Below, in pieces: positions 42,439 through 52,133 of a stretch of DNA of 64,000 nt (positions within the stretch are counted from its first letter, which is position 1; each line of letters starts with the position of its first letter). Origin of the DNA: Sphingomonas sp. 28-66-16 (GTDB lineage: Bacteria; Pseudomonadota; Alphaproteobacteria; Sphingomonadales; Sphingomonadaceae). Both the position numbers and the translations under genes were made by a program. The stretch is from positions 1 through 64,000 of the forward strand of contig NCGF01000012.1 of assembly GCA_002281485.1 (NCBI GenBank), written 5' to 3'. Below the pieces are notes generated by a model. The model had not been told where the DNA came from. It did not search any database and saw only the letters and a program-made list of their open reading frames with translations.

Positions 42439-43359
42439 ATGGACCGGTTTGAAGCGATGCGCACGCTGGTGGCTGCCGTCGATAGCGGCAGCCTGTCGGC
42501 GGCGTCGCGCGCGCTCGGGATGCCCCTGCCGACCGTCAGCCGCCGCGTCTCCGATCTCGAGGCGCATCTCGGCGCGCAATTGGTGGTGCGGACCAGCCGC
42601 CGGTTGATCCTGACCGAGGCGGGCGAGGCGTTCGTCGTGGTGGCGCGCCGCCTTCTCGACGATCTCGGCGACGCCGAGCGAGCGGCGAGTGGCGAATATC
42701 GCGCGCCGAGGGGCGAATTGCTCGTCGCCGCGCCGATCATGTTCGGCAAGCTGCATGTCGCGCCGATCGTCCACGCCTTTCTCGCCGCCTATCCCGAGGT
42801 GACGGTCAGGCTCCTGCTGTCAGATCAGGTCATCGATCTGGTCGAGGCGCATGTCGATGTCGCGGTTCGGATCGGGCGGCTCGTGGACAGCGACCTGATC
42901 GCGCGTGGGGTTGGCCATGTCCGCTGGATGATTTGCGCGAGCCCGGATTATATCGCGCGGCGCGGCGAACCGGCAACGCCGGAGGCGCTTTCCGAGCATG
43001 GCTGTATCGCGTTCGAAGGCTTGCAGACCTACCGAAGCTGGCCGATCGGCAGCGGCACCGCCACGCGCACGATCGCGATCCGGCCGCGCTTTTCGGTCAA
43101 CACCGCCGATGCCGTGGTCGAGGCCGCCGCCGCCGGCCTCGGAGTCGCGCGGATCATGTCGTATCAGGCGGCGGGCGCGATCGCGACCGGACGGATCGCG
43201 TCGATCCTGCGCGATTTCGCGAGTGATCCGATCCCGGTCAGCCTCGTCCATCAGCCCCAGCGCGTCCAGCCGCTCAAGCGGCGCGCCTTTCTCGATTTCG
43301 TGGTGCCGCGATTGACGGCGGCGCTGGCGGCCGTAGAGGCCGCCGTCAGCGGCAGGTGA
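42439..43359 (+). CDS. LysR-family transcriptional regulator
   Basis: 306 residues. The N-terminal winged HTH is AMRTLVAAVDSGSLSAASRA with ALGMPLPTVSRRVSDLEAHL; the effector domain starts near residue 90 (GELLVAAPIMFGKLHVAPIV) and ends RRAFLDFVVPRL. It is divergent from the CMD-cupin-PPOX-DUF1348 operon and probably regulates it; effector unknown. The ATG at 42439 is preferred because the earlier in-frame ATG (42427) lies within the palindrome. Confidence 0.92.
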   Translation: MDRFEAMRTLVAAVDSGSLSAASRALGMPLPTVSRRVSDLEAHLGAQLVVRTSRRLILTEAGEAFVVVARRLLDDLGDAERAASGEYRAPRGELLVAAPIMFGKLHVAPIVHAFLAAYPEVTVRLLLSDQVIDLVEAHVDVAVRIGRLVDSDLIARGVGHVRWMICASPDYIARRGEPATPEALSEHGCIAFEGLQTYRSWPIGSGTATRTIAIRPRFSVNTADAVVEAAAAGLGVARIMSYQAAGAIATGRIASILRDFASDPIPVSLVHQPQRVQPLKRRAFLDFVVPRLTAALAAVEAAVSGR

Positions 43360-43515
43360 GGTCGTTCGGGTTCGCCGGCGCACCGACGCGGTCGCCGCGC
43401 CAAAATCTTCTGGCCCGCCAACCAGCTTCGCGCCTATCACCACGGCCAGCGATTGCGCCACATCAGCTGGTCGCCGGGGGCCTCGGCGTCAGACCATTTT
43501 TTTGAGGGGAAACAC

Positions 43516-45267
43516 ATGCGTCGCCTGATCCTTGCCGCGCTGCTCGCGGTCACCGCCGTCCCCGCCGCCGCGACCCCGACCGAGGATCTTCACGCCGTGA
43601 TCGCCGATCACTGGGCCTGGTTTTTGAAATCGAGCCCGATCTATGCGACCGCGCTCGGCGTCCATAGCTACGACGACCAGATCGGCGATTTCTCGCTCGC
43701 CGAGGCCGATCGCCAGGCGGCGCAGGCGGCGATCTTCCTCAAGCGGCTCGACGCGATCCCCACGGCGACGCTGAGCCCGGTCGATCGCACCAATCAGGTG
43801 ATCCTGCACCGCCTGCTCGCCGAGCAGATCGAGGCCAACGGCTTTGGCGAGCGGACGATGACCTTTTCGACGCTGGGAAGCTGGTTCCAGTTCTTCGCCG
43901 GGCTGTCCGATATCGTACCGGTGCGCACCAAGACCGATTATGAGAGCTATCTCGGCCGGCTGGCGCAGTTTCCCAGGGCCAATGCGCAGGCGCTCGACGT
44001 GACCCGCGCGGCGGTGGCGGGGGGGTATATGCAGCCCTGCGTGACACTGGCGGGGTTCGAACAGACGATCACCGGCGTGATCACCGACCGGCCCGAGGAA
44101 TCGCGCTTCTACGCGCCGTTCAAGGGCCCCAAGCCGAGCACGATCAGCGATGCCGACTGGACGGCGATGCAGGCGCGCGCCAAGGCGCTGATAACCGGCA
44201 CGCTCAATCCCGAATATCGCAAGATCGACGATTATTACCGCACCAGTTATCTGCCGAAGTGCCGCAACACGCTCGGCGCGACGAGCCTGCCCGATGGCGA
44301 GCGTTATTATGCTTTTCTCGTCCGCCAGCAGACCACGACCGATCTGACGCCGGCGCAGATCCACCAGATCGGGCTCGACGAGGTCACCCGCATTCGCGCC
44401 GAGATGGACGCGCTGGCGACCAAGGCGGGCTATGCGAGCCGCGCGGCGTTCATCCAGGCGCTGCGCACCGATCCCAAATATTACCCCAAGACCGCCGCCG
44501 AACTGATGGGCGCCGCTGCACTCCAGGCGAAGATCAACGACGGCAAGATGCCGAGCTTGTTCGGGACACTGCCGCGCCTGCCCTATGGCGTGCGGGCAAT
44601 CCCCGCCGAAACCGCCGAAGGCACGACGACCGCCTATTACATGCCCGGATCGCCGCGCGCGGGGATCGCCGGGACCTTCTACGTCAACACCTCGAAGCTC
44701 GACCACCGGCCGCTCTATGAGTTGGCGGCGCTCACGAGCCACGAAGCGGTGCCCGGCCATCATAACCAGATTGCGCTGCAGCAGGAGATCGACCTTCCCG
44801 ATTTCCGCAAATACCAGGCGTCGTTCACGGCCTTTGTCGAAGGCTGGGGGCTCTATTCGGAACATCTCGGGATCGAGATGGGCATTTATGACACCCCCGA
44901 AAAAGACATGGGCCGGCTCTCCTACGAGATGTGGCGCGCGTGCCGGCTGGTGGTCGATACCGGCATCCACGCCCAAGGCTGGACCAAGGAGCGCGCGGTG
45001 GCGTTCATGAAGGACAATACCGCGCTCACCGACGCCAATATCGATGCCGAGGTCAACCGCTACATCAGCAATCCCGGCCAGGCGCTGGCGTACAAGCTCG
45101 GCGAGCTCAAGATCCTGTCGCTGCGCAAGAAGGCCGAGGCGGCGCTCGGCGCCAAGTTCGACGTGCGCCGCTTTCACGATGCGGTGCTCGGCCAGGGTGC
45201 GCTGCCGCTGGACGTGCTCGAGGCCCAGATCGACGGCTGGATCGCGCAGGAGAAGACGCGCAGCTAG
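43516..45267 (+). CDS. Exported DUF885 peptidase-like protein
   Basis: 583 residues. Signal peptide MRRLILAALLAVTAVPAAA, so periplasmic. DUF885 family with the zinc-peptidase-like helix LTSHEAVPGHHNQIALQQE (HE-x3-H type) and a downstream region AFVEGWGLYSEHLGIEMG holding the third Glu ligand. VNRYISNPGQALAYKLGEL follows. Likely a metallopeptidase of unknown substrate. TGAGGGG is placed before the ATG at 43516. A repeat element follows the gene. Confidence 0.9.
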   Translation: MRRLILAALLAVTAVPAAATPTEDLHAVIADHWAWFLKSSPIYATALGVHSYDDQIGDFSLAEADRQAAQAAIFLKRLDAIPTATLSPVDRTNQVILHRLLAEQIEANGFGERTMTFSTLGSWFQFFAGLSDIVPVRTKTDYESYLGRLAQFPRANAQALDVTRAAVAGGYMQPCVTLAGFEQTITGVITDRPEESRFYAPFKGPKPSTISDADWTAMQARAKALITGTLNPEYRKIDDYYRTSYLPKCRNTLGATSLPDGERYYAFLVRQQTTTDLTPAQIHQIGLDEVTRIRAEMDALATKAGYASRAAFIQALRTDPKYYPKTAAELMGAAALQAKINDGKMPSLFGTLPRLPYGVRAIPAETAEGTTTAYYMPGSPRAGIAGTFYVNTSKLDHRPLYELAALTSHEAVPGHHNQIALQQEIDLPDFRKYQASFTAFVEGWGLYSEHLGIEMGIYDTPEKDMGRLSYEMWRACRLVVDTGIHAQGWTKERAVAFMKDNTALTDANIDAEVNRYISNPGQALAYKLGELKILSLRKKAEAALGAKFDVRRFHDAVLGQGALPLDVLEAQIDGWIAQEKTRS

Positions 45268-45294
45268 CGCTTCGTAGCTTAAATCTGCATCACC

Positions 45295-45368
45295 CGTCAT
45301 GGCGAGCGCCGCGAAGCAGTCCAGCCGCCCGCGCACCCCTGGATTGCTTCGCTGCGCTCGCTATGACG
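45295..45368. repeat. Inverted-repeat element after the DUF885 gene
   Basis: Two 30-base arms (45295-45324 and 45339-45368) match in 27 of 30 positions as an inverted repeat with a 14-base loop. The ends are CGTCAT...GCGAGCG and CGCTCG...ATGACG. This is the GCGAGCG/GCGAAGCA-type palindrome I recall as very common between genes in alphaproteobacteria. It may serve as transcript end or a REP-like element. Confidence 0.85.
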
Positions 45369-45432
45369 ATTCATTTTTTGGCACGATGCTGTAACCCCGG
45401 CCATCCCCGAACAGACATTAACGGAGAAGCTC

Positions 45433-46521
45433 ATGCCCGGCGCGCTATCTGGCATCAGGATCATCGAATTCGCCGGCATCGGCCCGGCGCCCTTTTGCGG
45501 GATGATGCTGGGGGATCACGGCGCCGAGTTGATCCGGATCGATCGCCCCGGCGCGCGGCTCGATCCGCGCGATGCGCTGTCGCGCAACCGGCGATCGGTG
45601 GTGATCGATATGAAGACGCCCGAGGGAGCCGCCGCCGCGCGTGCCCTGTGCGCCGGCGCCGACGGGCTGATCGAGGGGTTTCGCCCCGGGGTGATGGAGC
45701 GGTTGGGGCTCGGGCCGGAGACGCTGCTCGCCGACAATCCGAAGCTCGTCTATGGCCGGATGACCGGCTGGGGACAGACCGGCCCCTATGCCCAGGCGGC
45801 CGGGCACGACATCAACTATATCGCGCTCGCGGGGGTGCTGCACACGGTTGGCCGGGCGGGCGAGCGCCCGGTGCCGCCGGTCAATTATGTCGGCGATTTC
45901 GGCGGCGGCGGGATGTTGCTCGCTTTCGGGATGGTCGCCGGGCTGCTCGCGGTGAAGAATGGCGCGCCGGGCCAGGTGATCGATGCGGCGATGACCGACG
46001 GCGCGGCACTGCTGGCGGGCATGAGCTGGGCAATGCTCGAGGCGGGGATCAACCGCGACGAGGCTGGCGTCAACATGCTCGACGGCGGCGCGCCCTTCTA
46101 CGACACCTATCGATGCGCCGATGGCAAGTTCGTTTCGATCGGATCGATCGAGCCGCGATTCTACACCCTGCTGCGCGACAAGGCCGGGGTCGCCGACGAT
46201 CCCGCGTTCGATCGCCAGCATGATCGCGCCGCCTGGCCCTCGCTCAAGGCCAAGCTCGAGGCGATCTTCAAGACAAGGACTCGCGACGAATGGTGCGCGA
46301 TCATGGAGCATAGCGACGTCTGCTTCGCGCCGGTGCTGGCGATGCGCGAGGCGCCGCTCCATCCGCACAATGCCGAGCGCGGCACCTTCATCGCGCTTGG
46401 CGGCGCGACCCAGCCTGCGCCGGCGCCGCGCTTCTCGGCCACCCCCGCCGCCGCCCCGCGCCCGGCGCCCGGCGTCGGCAGCGATACCGACGCCGTGATC
46501 GCCGCGCTTGCCGACGACTGA
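45433..46521 (+). CDS. CaiB/BaiF CoA-transferase family (alpha-methylacyl-CoA racemase-like)
   Basis: 362 residues. Family III CoA transferase fold: GIRIIEFAGIGPAPFCGMML, ADLG-like EGFRPGVMERLGLGPETL, LVYGRMTGWGQTGPYAQAAG, the catalytic-type AGHDINYIALAG and YVGDFGGGGML. The HDINY and GDFGGG pair matches alpha-methylacyl-CoA racemase (His and Asp) more than classical formyl-CoA transferases, so epimerisation of 2-methyl-branched acyl-CoA is the best guess. ACGGAGAAGCTC precedes the ATG. Confidence 0.88.
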   Translation: MPGALSGIRIIEFAGIGPAPFCGMMLGDHGAELIRIDRPGARLDPRDALSRNRRSVVIDMKTPEGAAAARALCAGADGLIEGFRPGVMERLGLGPETLLADNPKLVYGRMTGWGQTGPYAQAAGHDINYIALAGVLHTVGRAGERPVPPVNYVGDFGGGGMLLAFGMVAGLLAVKNGAPGQVIDAAMTDGAALLAGMSWAMLEAGINRDEAGVNMLDGGAPFYDTYRCADGKFVSIGSIEPRFYTLLRDKAGVADDPAFDRQHDRAAWPSLKAKLEAIFKTRTRDEWCAIMEHSDVCFAPVLAMREAPLHPHNAERGTFIALGGATQPAPAPRFSATPAAAPRPAPGVGSDTDAVIAALADD

Positions 46522-46570
46522 CGCGCCCGGCGCCTTGCCGCCCGGGAAATCGCCCGATAGGCTTGCGGCC

Positions 46571-48757
46571 ATGACCAGAATTGCCGCCCTGATCGCCGCT
46601 GCGGCGATGCTGCTCGCTACACCGCCCGCCAACGCCGCGGCGACCGCCGCCGCCCAGCGCTGGGAGGCGCAGGCCAAGCGCACGCGCATCGTTCGCGACG
46701 ACTGGGGCATCGCGCATGTTCACGGCAAGAGCGACGCCGACGCCGTCTTCGCGATGATCTATGCGCAGGCCGAGGACGACTTCAACCGGATCGAGACCAA
46801 CTATCTCGTCTCGCTCGGGCGGCTCGCCGAGGCCGAGGGCGAAAGCGCGATCTGGCAGGACCTGCGCCAGCGGCTGTTCATCGATCCCGCCGATCTCCAG
46901 CGCGAATATGCCGAAAGCCCGGCGTGGCTGCGCGCGCTGATGCGCGGCTGGGCCGACGGGTTGAACTATTATCTGGCGATGCACCCCGAGGTGCACCCGC
47001 GCGTGATCCGTCATTTCGAACCCTGGATGGCGCTGAGCTTTTCCGAGGGCAGCATCGGCGGCGATATCGAGCGCGTCGCGCTAAAGCCGCTCGAGGCGTT
47101 TTACGGCCAGAACAGGCTCGCCATGGCCGACCCGGTGGACCACCGCGCCTTCCGCGAGCCGAGCGGATCCAACGGCTTCGCGATCGCCCCCGCGCTGACC
47201 CGCGACGGCCATGCGCTGCTGCTGATCAACCCGCACACCAGCTTCTTCTTCCGCAGCGAATTGCAGATGACGAGCGATGCCGGGCTGAACGCCTATGGCG
47301 CGGCGACCTGGGGACAATTTTTCATCTATCAGGGCTTCAACGAGCATGTCGGCTGGATGCACACGTCGAGCGGGGTCGATTCGGTCGATGCGTTTCTCGA
47401 AACGATCGTCGAGCGTAACGGCAGGCTTCTTTATCGTTATGGCACCGCGCTGAGGCCGGTGACGACCAGGCGCCTCACCCTCGCCTATCGTGCCAGCGAT
47501 GGCACGATCGCGCGGCGCAGCTTCACCACCTACGCCACGCATCACGGCCCGATCGTGCGCGTCGAGGGCGACAAATGGGTGGCGATGGCGCTGATGAACA
47601 CGCCCGTCCCCGCGCTCGAACAGAGCTTCCTGCGCACCAAGGCGAGCGATCTCGCCGCCTATCTGAAGGTGATGGCGCTACGGGCCAATTCGTCGAACAA
47701 CACAATTTTCGCCGATGACAAGGGCGAGATCGCCTATCTCCACCCGCAATTCGTGCCCCGGCGCGACGATCGGTTCGATTATAGCAAGCCGGTCGACGGC
47801 AGCGATCCGGCGACCGACTGGCAGGGGCTCCACGCGCTGAGCGAGCTGCCTCAGCTTATATCGCCGGGCACGGGCTGGATCATGAACACCAATGACTGGC
47901 CTTGGTCCGCTGCCGGCCCCGACAGCCCCAAGCGCGACGCCTATCCGCGTTACATGGACACCGCCGGCGAGAATCCGCGCGGGCTGCATGCGACGCGGGT
48001 GCTGTCGGGCAAGCGCGATTTCACGCTCGACAAGCTCCGCGACGCCGCGTTCGATCCCTATCTCACCGCCTTCGCGCCGCTGATCCCGTCGCTCGTCGCG
48101 GCGTGGGACGGCCTGCCTGCCGATGACCCGCTCAAGGCGAAACTCGCCGATCCGATCGCCGTGCTGCGCGGCTGGGATTTCACCTGGGGCAAGGAATCGG
48201 TCGCGACCTCGCTCGCGGTGTTCTGGGGCGAGGCCTTGTGGGGCGATACCAGCAGCGACCTCGATCTCGAGACCGCCGGACTTGGTCGCTACGAGCACAT
48301 GCTGTCCGCCGCTCCCGCGCGCAAGCTCGCCGCGCTGGCCCGCGCGACCGATCGGCTCGAAGCCGATTTCGGCACGTGGAAGACGCCGTGGGGCGCGATC
48401 AACCGCTTCCAGCGCAACGACGGCGCGATCGTCCAGACCTTCAACGATGCCAAGCCGAGCATCGCCGTGCCCTTCACCTCGGCGCAATGGGGGTCGCTCG
48501 CCTCGTTCGGCGCGCGGCGCTATCCGGGGACGAAGCGCTATTACGGGACGAGCGGCAACAGCTTCGTGGCGGTCGTCGAGTTCGGCGATCGTGTCCATGC
48601 GCGCGCGGTGACCGCGGGGGGCGAGAGCGGCGACGCCGCCTCGCCGCATTTCGGCGATCAGGCCGAACGCTATGCGAGCGGGGCGCTGCGCGAAGTCTAT
48701 TTCTATCCCGATCAACTGCCAGGCCATGCCATGCGCCGCTATCATCCGGGCGAATGA
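46571..48757 (+). CDS. Penicillin acylase family protein
   Basis: 728 residues. Signal peptide [24 protein letters not shown]-terminal nucleophile hydrolase: alpha part with [31 protein letters not shown], then the beta-chain start [12 protein letters not shown] in which Ser is the autocatalytic nucleophile. Asn in [12 protein letters not shown] and Ser/His residues in HEHVGWM-like [10 protein letters not shown] follow. Acts in the periplasm on N-acyl compounds (homoserine lactones, beta-lactams or acyl-amino acids). It precedes rutB with a two-base gap. Confidence 0.9.
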   Translation: MTRIAALIAAAAMLLATPPANAAATAAAQRWEAQAKRTRIVRDDWGIAHVHGKSDADAVFAMIYAQAEDDFNRIETNYLVSLGRLAEAEGESAIWQDLRQRLFIDPADLQREYAESPAWLRALMRGWADGLNYYLAMHPEVHPRVIRHFEPWMALSFSEGSIGGDIERVALKPLEAFYGQNRLAMADPVDHRAFREPSGSNGFAIAPALTRDGHALLLINPHTSFFFRSELQMTSDAGLNAYGAATWGQFFIYQGFNEHVGWMHTSSGVDSVDAFLETIVERNGRLLYRYGTALRPVTTRRLTLAYRASDGTIARRSFTTYATHHGPIVRVEGDKWVAMALMNTPVPALEQSFLRTKASDLAAYLKVMALRANSSNNTIFADDKGEIAYLHPQFVPRRDDRFDYSKPVDGSDPATDWQGLHALSELPQLISPGTGWIMNTNDWPWSAAGPDSPKRDAYPRYMDTAGENPRGLHATRVLSGKRDFTLDKLRDAAFDPYLTAFAPLIPSLVAAWDGLPADDPLKAKLADPIAVLRGWDFTWGKESVATSLAVFWGEALWGDTSSDLDLETAGLGRYEHMLSAAPARKLAALARATDRLEADFGTWKTPWGAINRFQRNDGAIVQTFNDAKPSIAVPFTSAQWGSLASFGARRYPGTKRYYGTSGNSFVAVVEFGDRVHARAVTAGGESGDAASPHFGDQAERYASGALREVYFYPDQLPGHAMRRYHPGE

Positions 48758-48758
48758 G

Positions 48759-49481
48759 GTGAGCATCGTCGACTCCGCCGCCGGGCACGGCGATGCCGGC
48801 AAGGTCACCCTGCCCGCCCGGCCCGAGCCGGTGCGACTGTCGACGCACGACACCGCGGTCGTCGTGATCGACATGCAGAACGCCTATGCGAGCGAAGGCG
48901 GCTATGTCGATCTCGCCGGGTTCGACATCGCGGGGGCGGCAGGCACGATCGGCAAGATCGCGACCGTGCTCGATTCCGCGCGGGCGGCCGGGGTGCAGGT
49001 GATCTATCTGCAGAATGGCTGGGACCCCGAATATGTCGAGGCGGGCGGGCCGGGATCGCCCAACTGGCACAAATCCAACGCGCTCAAGACCATGCGCGCG
49101 CGGCCAGAGCTCGGCGGCCAACTCCTAACACGCGGAGGCTGGGACTATGATCTGGTCGAAGCGCTGAAGCCGCAGCCGGGCGACATCTCGCTCCACAAGA
49201 CGCGCTATTCGGCGTTCTTCAATTCGCAGCTCGACAGCGTGTTGCGCGCGCGCGGCATCAGGCATCTCGTATTCGTCGGCATCGCCACCAATGTCTGCGT
49301 CGAAAGCACGCTGCGCGACGGTTTCCATCTCGAATATTTCGGGGTGATGCTCGAGGATGCGACGCATCATCTGGGGCCGCCCGCAATGCAGGAAGCGACC
49401 GTCTATAATGTCGAGAAATTCTTCGGCTGGGTGTCGACCGTCGCCGATTTCTGCGGCACCTTCGGGCAGATGGAACGATGA
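48759..49481 (+). CDS. rutB: Ureidoacrylate amidohydrolase RutB
   Basis: 240 residues, cysteine hydrolase (isochorismatase) fold. Catalytic Asp in [12 protein letters not shown], Lys in [15 protein letters not shown] and Cys in [19 protein letters not shown]. RutB splits (peroxy)ureidoacrylate to aminoacrylate in uracil degradation; the long specific C-terminal block [20 protein letters not shown] supports it. Starts with GTG at 48759, directly after the penicillin acylase stop. A repeat and a nine-C run separate it from rutC. Confidence 0.92.
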   Translation: MSIVDSAAGHGDAGKVTLPARPEPVRLSTHDTAVVVIDMQNAYASEGGYVDLAGFDIAGAAGTIGKIATVLDSARAAGVQVIYLQNGWDPEYVEAGGPGSPNWHKSNALKTMRARPELGGQLLTRGGWDYDLVEALKPQPGDISLHKTRYSAFFNSQLDSVLRARGIRHLVFVGIATNVCVESTLRDGFHLEYFGVMLEDATHHLGPPAMQEATVYNVEKFFGWVSTVADFCGTFGQMER

Positions 49482-49504
49482 CCCCCCCCCGCCGAGCAAA
49501 CCAC

Positions 49505-49594
49505 CGTCATGCTGAACTTGTTTCAGATCCAGCCCGCCGCCACGGATGGCCTTGCCGGTTGCGCGGTGGGTGCTGAAACAAGTTCAGCGTCACG
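49505..49594. repeat. Inverted-repeat element between rutB and rutC
   Basis: 22-base arms at 49505-49526 and 49573-49594 match in 20 positions. The left reads CGTCATGCTGAACTTGTTTC..., the right its complement ...AACAAGTTCAGCGTCACG. The core GAACTTGTTTC/GAAACAAGTTC is symmetric within each arm. A run of nine C lies at 49482-49490. The element fills most of the rutB-rutC gap and leaves only 16 bases before the rutC ATG. Confidence 0.82.
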
Positions 49595-49610
49595 AAATTA
49601 GGAATGCCCA

Positions 49611-49994
49611 ATGCCCTTCGAAGCGATCAACCCGCCGCAATTCCCCACCCCGATCGCGCCCTTTTCGGCGGGAACCAAGGCGGGCAACACCGTCTATGTC
49701 TCGGGGACGCTGGCGCTCGGCGCGGGCGGCGCCGTGCTCCACCCCGGCGATGCCGCCGCGCAAACGCGGCACGTCCTGGAAGTGATCAAGACCACGCTGG
49801 AAGCCGCCGGCGCGACACTGGCCGACGTCGCCTTCAACCACATCTTCCTGAAGGACTGGGCCGATTACGCCGCGATGAACGCGGTCTATGCCGACTATTT
49901 CCCGGGCGAAAAACCCGCGCGCTACTGCATCCAGTGCGGGCTGGTGAAGCCCGAGTGCCTCGTCGAGATCGCCAGCGTGGCGCATCTTGGCTGA
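49611..49994 (+). CDS. rutC: Aminoacrylate peracid reductase/deaminase RutC (RidA family)
   Basis: 127 residues. RidA/YjgF fold: [40 protein letters not shown], the conserved Arg region near the C terminus and Cys in [20 protein letters not shown]. RutC speeds decomposition of aminoacrylate in the Rut pathway. It lies between rutB and rutD, as in related rut clusters. Identity as RutC rather than general RidA rests on context and the full-length match. Confidence 0.9.
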   Translation: MPFEAINPPQFPTPIAPFSAGTKAGNTVYVSGTLALGAGGAVLHPGDAAAQTRHVLEVIKTTLEAAGATLADVAFNHIFLKDWADYAAMNAVYADYFPGEKPARYCIQCGLVKPECLVEIASVAHLG

Positions 49995-50009
49995 GGTTCT
50001 CGCCGCGCC

Positions 50010-50088
50010 TGACGCTTCCTCGGCGAAGGCCGGGGTTCAGGTGCGGGGGTCGGGGCACGGGGCCCCGGCCTTCGGCGGGGAAGCGTGA
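50010..50088. repeat. Inverted-repeat element containing the rutD start region
   Basis: 26-base arms at 50010-50035 and 50063-50088 match in 23 positions (TGACGCTTCC...GGCCGGGG on the left; complement on the right). The right arm holds GGGGAAG, the only Shine-Dalgarno-like sequence for rutD, and ends in the start codon region GTGATG (GTG 50085, ATG 50088). Folding of the whole repeat would hide this site. Confidence 0.85.
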
Positions 50089-50870
50089 TGGGGTTTGCCG
50101 CCGGACTCTATTACGAAGCGCACGGCCCCGATGACGCGCCACCGCTAATCCTGTCGTCGGGACTGGGCGGATCGGCGAGTTACTGGAGACCCAATATCCC
50201 GGCGCTCGCCAAGCGCTACCGTATCATCGCCTATGACCATCGCGGCACCGGGCGCAGCGACCGCGCGCTGCCCGAGACGACGTCGGTCGAAGCGATGTCA
50301 GCAGACGTCCTGGCGCTGATGGACGCGCTTGGCATCGACCAGGCCGATTTCATCGGCCATGCGCTCGGCGGCATGATCGGCATCGAGACGACGATCCGGA
50401 CGACCCGCATCCGCAAGCTGGTTGTCGTCAATGGCTGGCGCCAGCTCAGCGCGCACACGCGCCGCTGCTTCGATGTCAGGCTGGCTTTGCTGCGGCATTC
50501 GGGCCCGGAAGCCTATCTTCGCGCGCAGCCCCTGTTCCTGTTCCCTCCCGATTGGATTGCCGCACACGACTCCGAGCTTGATGCTGAGGCGAGCCACCAA
50601 CTGGCGTCGTTTCCGGGGGCCGAGACGGTTGAAAAACGCATTGCCGCCGTGCGTGCCTATGCGCCCGACCTGATCGACCACTCGGCGACTGCTTTCTGGT
50701 TGGTCATCGCCGCACGCGATGACATGCTCGTGCCGGTGCAAAGCGCGCTTGATGTCGCCGCCCCGATCGGCTGGGCGAGGACAGCGACATTCGACTGGGG
50801 CGGGCACGCCTGCAACGTTACCGACCCCGACCGTTTCAATGCCGTCATCGTCGATTTTCTGAGGGACTGA
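50088..50870 (+). CDS. rutD: RutD-type alpha/beta hydrolase (aminoacrylate hydrolase)
   Basis: 260 residues. Alpha/beta hydrolase: [40 protein letters not shown], the nucleophile elbow [15 protein letters not shown] and C-terminal [17 protein letters not shown] with the His. The elbow is GHALG, with Ala92 where a Ser is expected; from memory E. coli RutD has GHALG as well, so this is family-typical and not a defect. It would hydrolyse aminoacrylate or carbamate to ammonia and a small acid. I prefer ATG 50088 over GTG 50085. Confidence 0.9.
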   Translation: MGFAAGLYYEAHGPDDAPPLILSSGLGGSASYWRPNIPALAKRYRIIAYDHRGTGRSDRALPETTSVEAMSADVLALMDALGIDQADFIGHALGGMIGIETTIRTTRIRKLVVVNGWRQLSAHTRRCFDVRLALLRHSGPEAYLRAQPLFLFPPDWIAAHDSELDAEASHQLASFPGAETVEKRIAAVRAYAPDLIDHSATAFWLVIAARDDMLVPVQSALDVAAPIGWARTATFDWGGHACNVTDPDRFNAVIVDFLRD

Positions 50871-50875
50871 TCACC

Positions 50876-51934
50876 ATGCAAGTCGGCGTCTTCGTGCCCA
50901 TCAACAATAATGGCTGGCTGATTTCGGAGAACGCGCCGCAGTACATGCCGAGCTTCGACCTCAACAAGGAGATCGCCCAGCGCGCCGAGAAATACGGGCT
51001 CGATTTCCTGCTCTCGATGATCAAGCTGCGCGGGTTCGGGGGCAAGACCGAGTTCTGGGAATATGGCCTCGAAAGCTTCACGCTGATGGCCGGGCTCGCC
51101 GCCGTCACCGAAAAGATCAAGATCTACGCGACCTGCCCCACGCTCATCATCCCGCCCGCCTTTGCCGCGCGGATGTGCAACACGATCGATTCGATCAGCC
51201 ATGGCCGGTTCGGGCTGAACCTCATCACCGGCTGGCAGAAGCCGGAATATTCGCAGATGGGGCTATGGCCCGGCGAGGACCATTTTCGCAATCGCTACAA
51301 GATGTTGGACGAATATGCCCGCATCCTGCGCGAACTCTGGGAAACGGGGCGCAGCGATTTCAAGGGCGATTATTACCAGATGGACGATTGCCTCGTCCGG
51401 CCAACGCCGAGCGGCGACATGAAGATCATCTGCGCCGGCTCCTCGGACGATGGCCTCGCTTTCTCCGCGCAATGGGCCGACTATGCCTTCTGTCTCGGCA
51501 AGGGAGTCAACACGCCGACCGCCTTCGCCTTCAACAATGAGCGCCTCGCTGCCGCCACCGCCAGGACCGGGCGGGCCGTTTCGGTCTTCGTGCTCGTCAT
51601 GGTCATCGCTGCCGAAACCGACGACGAAGCCATGGCCAAGTGGCAATCCTACAATGACGGCGTCGATCACGCCGCCATCGCCTGGCTCGCCGATCAGGGG
51701 GCGGCCGACACGGTCAACGCGACGACCAACGTCCGCCAACTCGCCGCGCCCGAGGGCGCCGTCAACATCAACATGGGCACCTTGGTCGGGTCGTACGCCA
51801 GTATCGCGCGGATGCTCGACGAGATGGCGGAAGTGCCCAATACCGGCGGCGTGCTGCTGACCTTCGACGATTTCATCGAGGGGGTCGAAGCGTTCGGCCA
51901 GCACATCCAGCCGCTGATGAAGAGCCGGGGCTAG
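50876..51934 (+). CDS. rutA: Pyrimidine monooxygenase RutA
   Basis: 352 residues; FMN-dependent luciferase-like monooxygenase opening the uracil ring to ureidoacrylate. The start [20 protein letters not shown], then [60 protein letters not shown] and [18 protein letters not shown] are RutA-specific. ATG follows the rutD stop by five bases. RutF, the flavin reductase it needs, is not nearby. Confidence 0.95.
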   Translation: MQVGVFVPINNNGWLISENAPQYMPSFDLNKEIAQRAEKYGLDFLLSMIKLRGFGGKTEFWEYGLESFTLMAGLAAVTEKIKIYATCPTLIIPPAFAARMCNTIDSISHGRFGLNLITGWQKPEYSQMGLWPGEDHFRNRYKMLDEYARILRELWETGRSDFKGDYYQMDDCLVRPTPSGDMKIICAGSSDDGLAFSAQWADYAFCLGKGVNTPTAFAFNNERLAAATARTGRAVSVFVLVMVIAAETDDEAMAKWQSYNDGVDHAAIAWLADQGAADTVNATTNVRQLAAPEGAVNINMGTLVGSYASIARMLDEMAEVPNTGGVLLTFDDFIEGVEAFGQHIQPLMKSRG

Positions 51935-51956
51935 CCCTCCCCTCAACCTCCTTCTT

Positions 51957-52052
51957 CGTCACCCCGGACTTGTTCCGGGGTCCATGGCGGTCATCATCAT
52001 GCCGGCGTTGCGTTTTCGGCGCGGTGGACCCCGGAACAAGTCCGGGGTAACG
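51957..52052. repeat. Inverted-repeat element after rutA
   Basis: 28-base arms (51957-51984, 52025-52052) match in 27 positions: CGTCACCCCGGACTTGTTCC... and its complement. Each arm is itself a hairpin, CCCCGGACTTGTTCCGGGG, which could end transcription of rutA. This CCCCGGA-type palindrome is of a kind I recall from sphingomonad genomes. It ends 81 bases before the NAD synthetase ATG. Confidence 0.85.
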
Positions 52053-52133
52053 TTAAAGGTGTAAGCCATGCCGGGGCCGCCCCCTGCTCCACTCAACATG
52101 GCATTCGGCCCGATAGCCGGTTAGAACCTCCCC

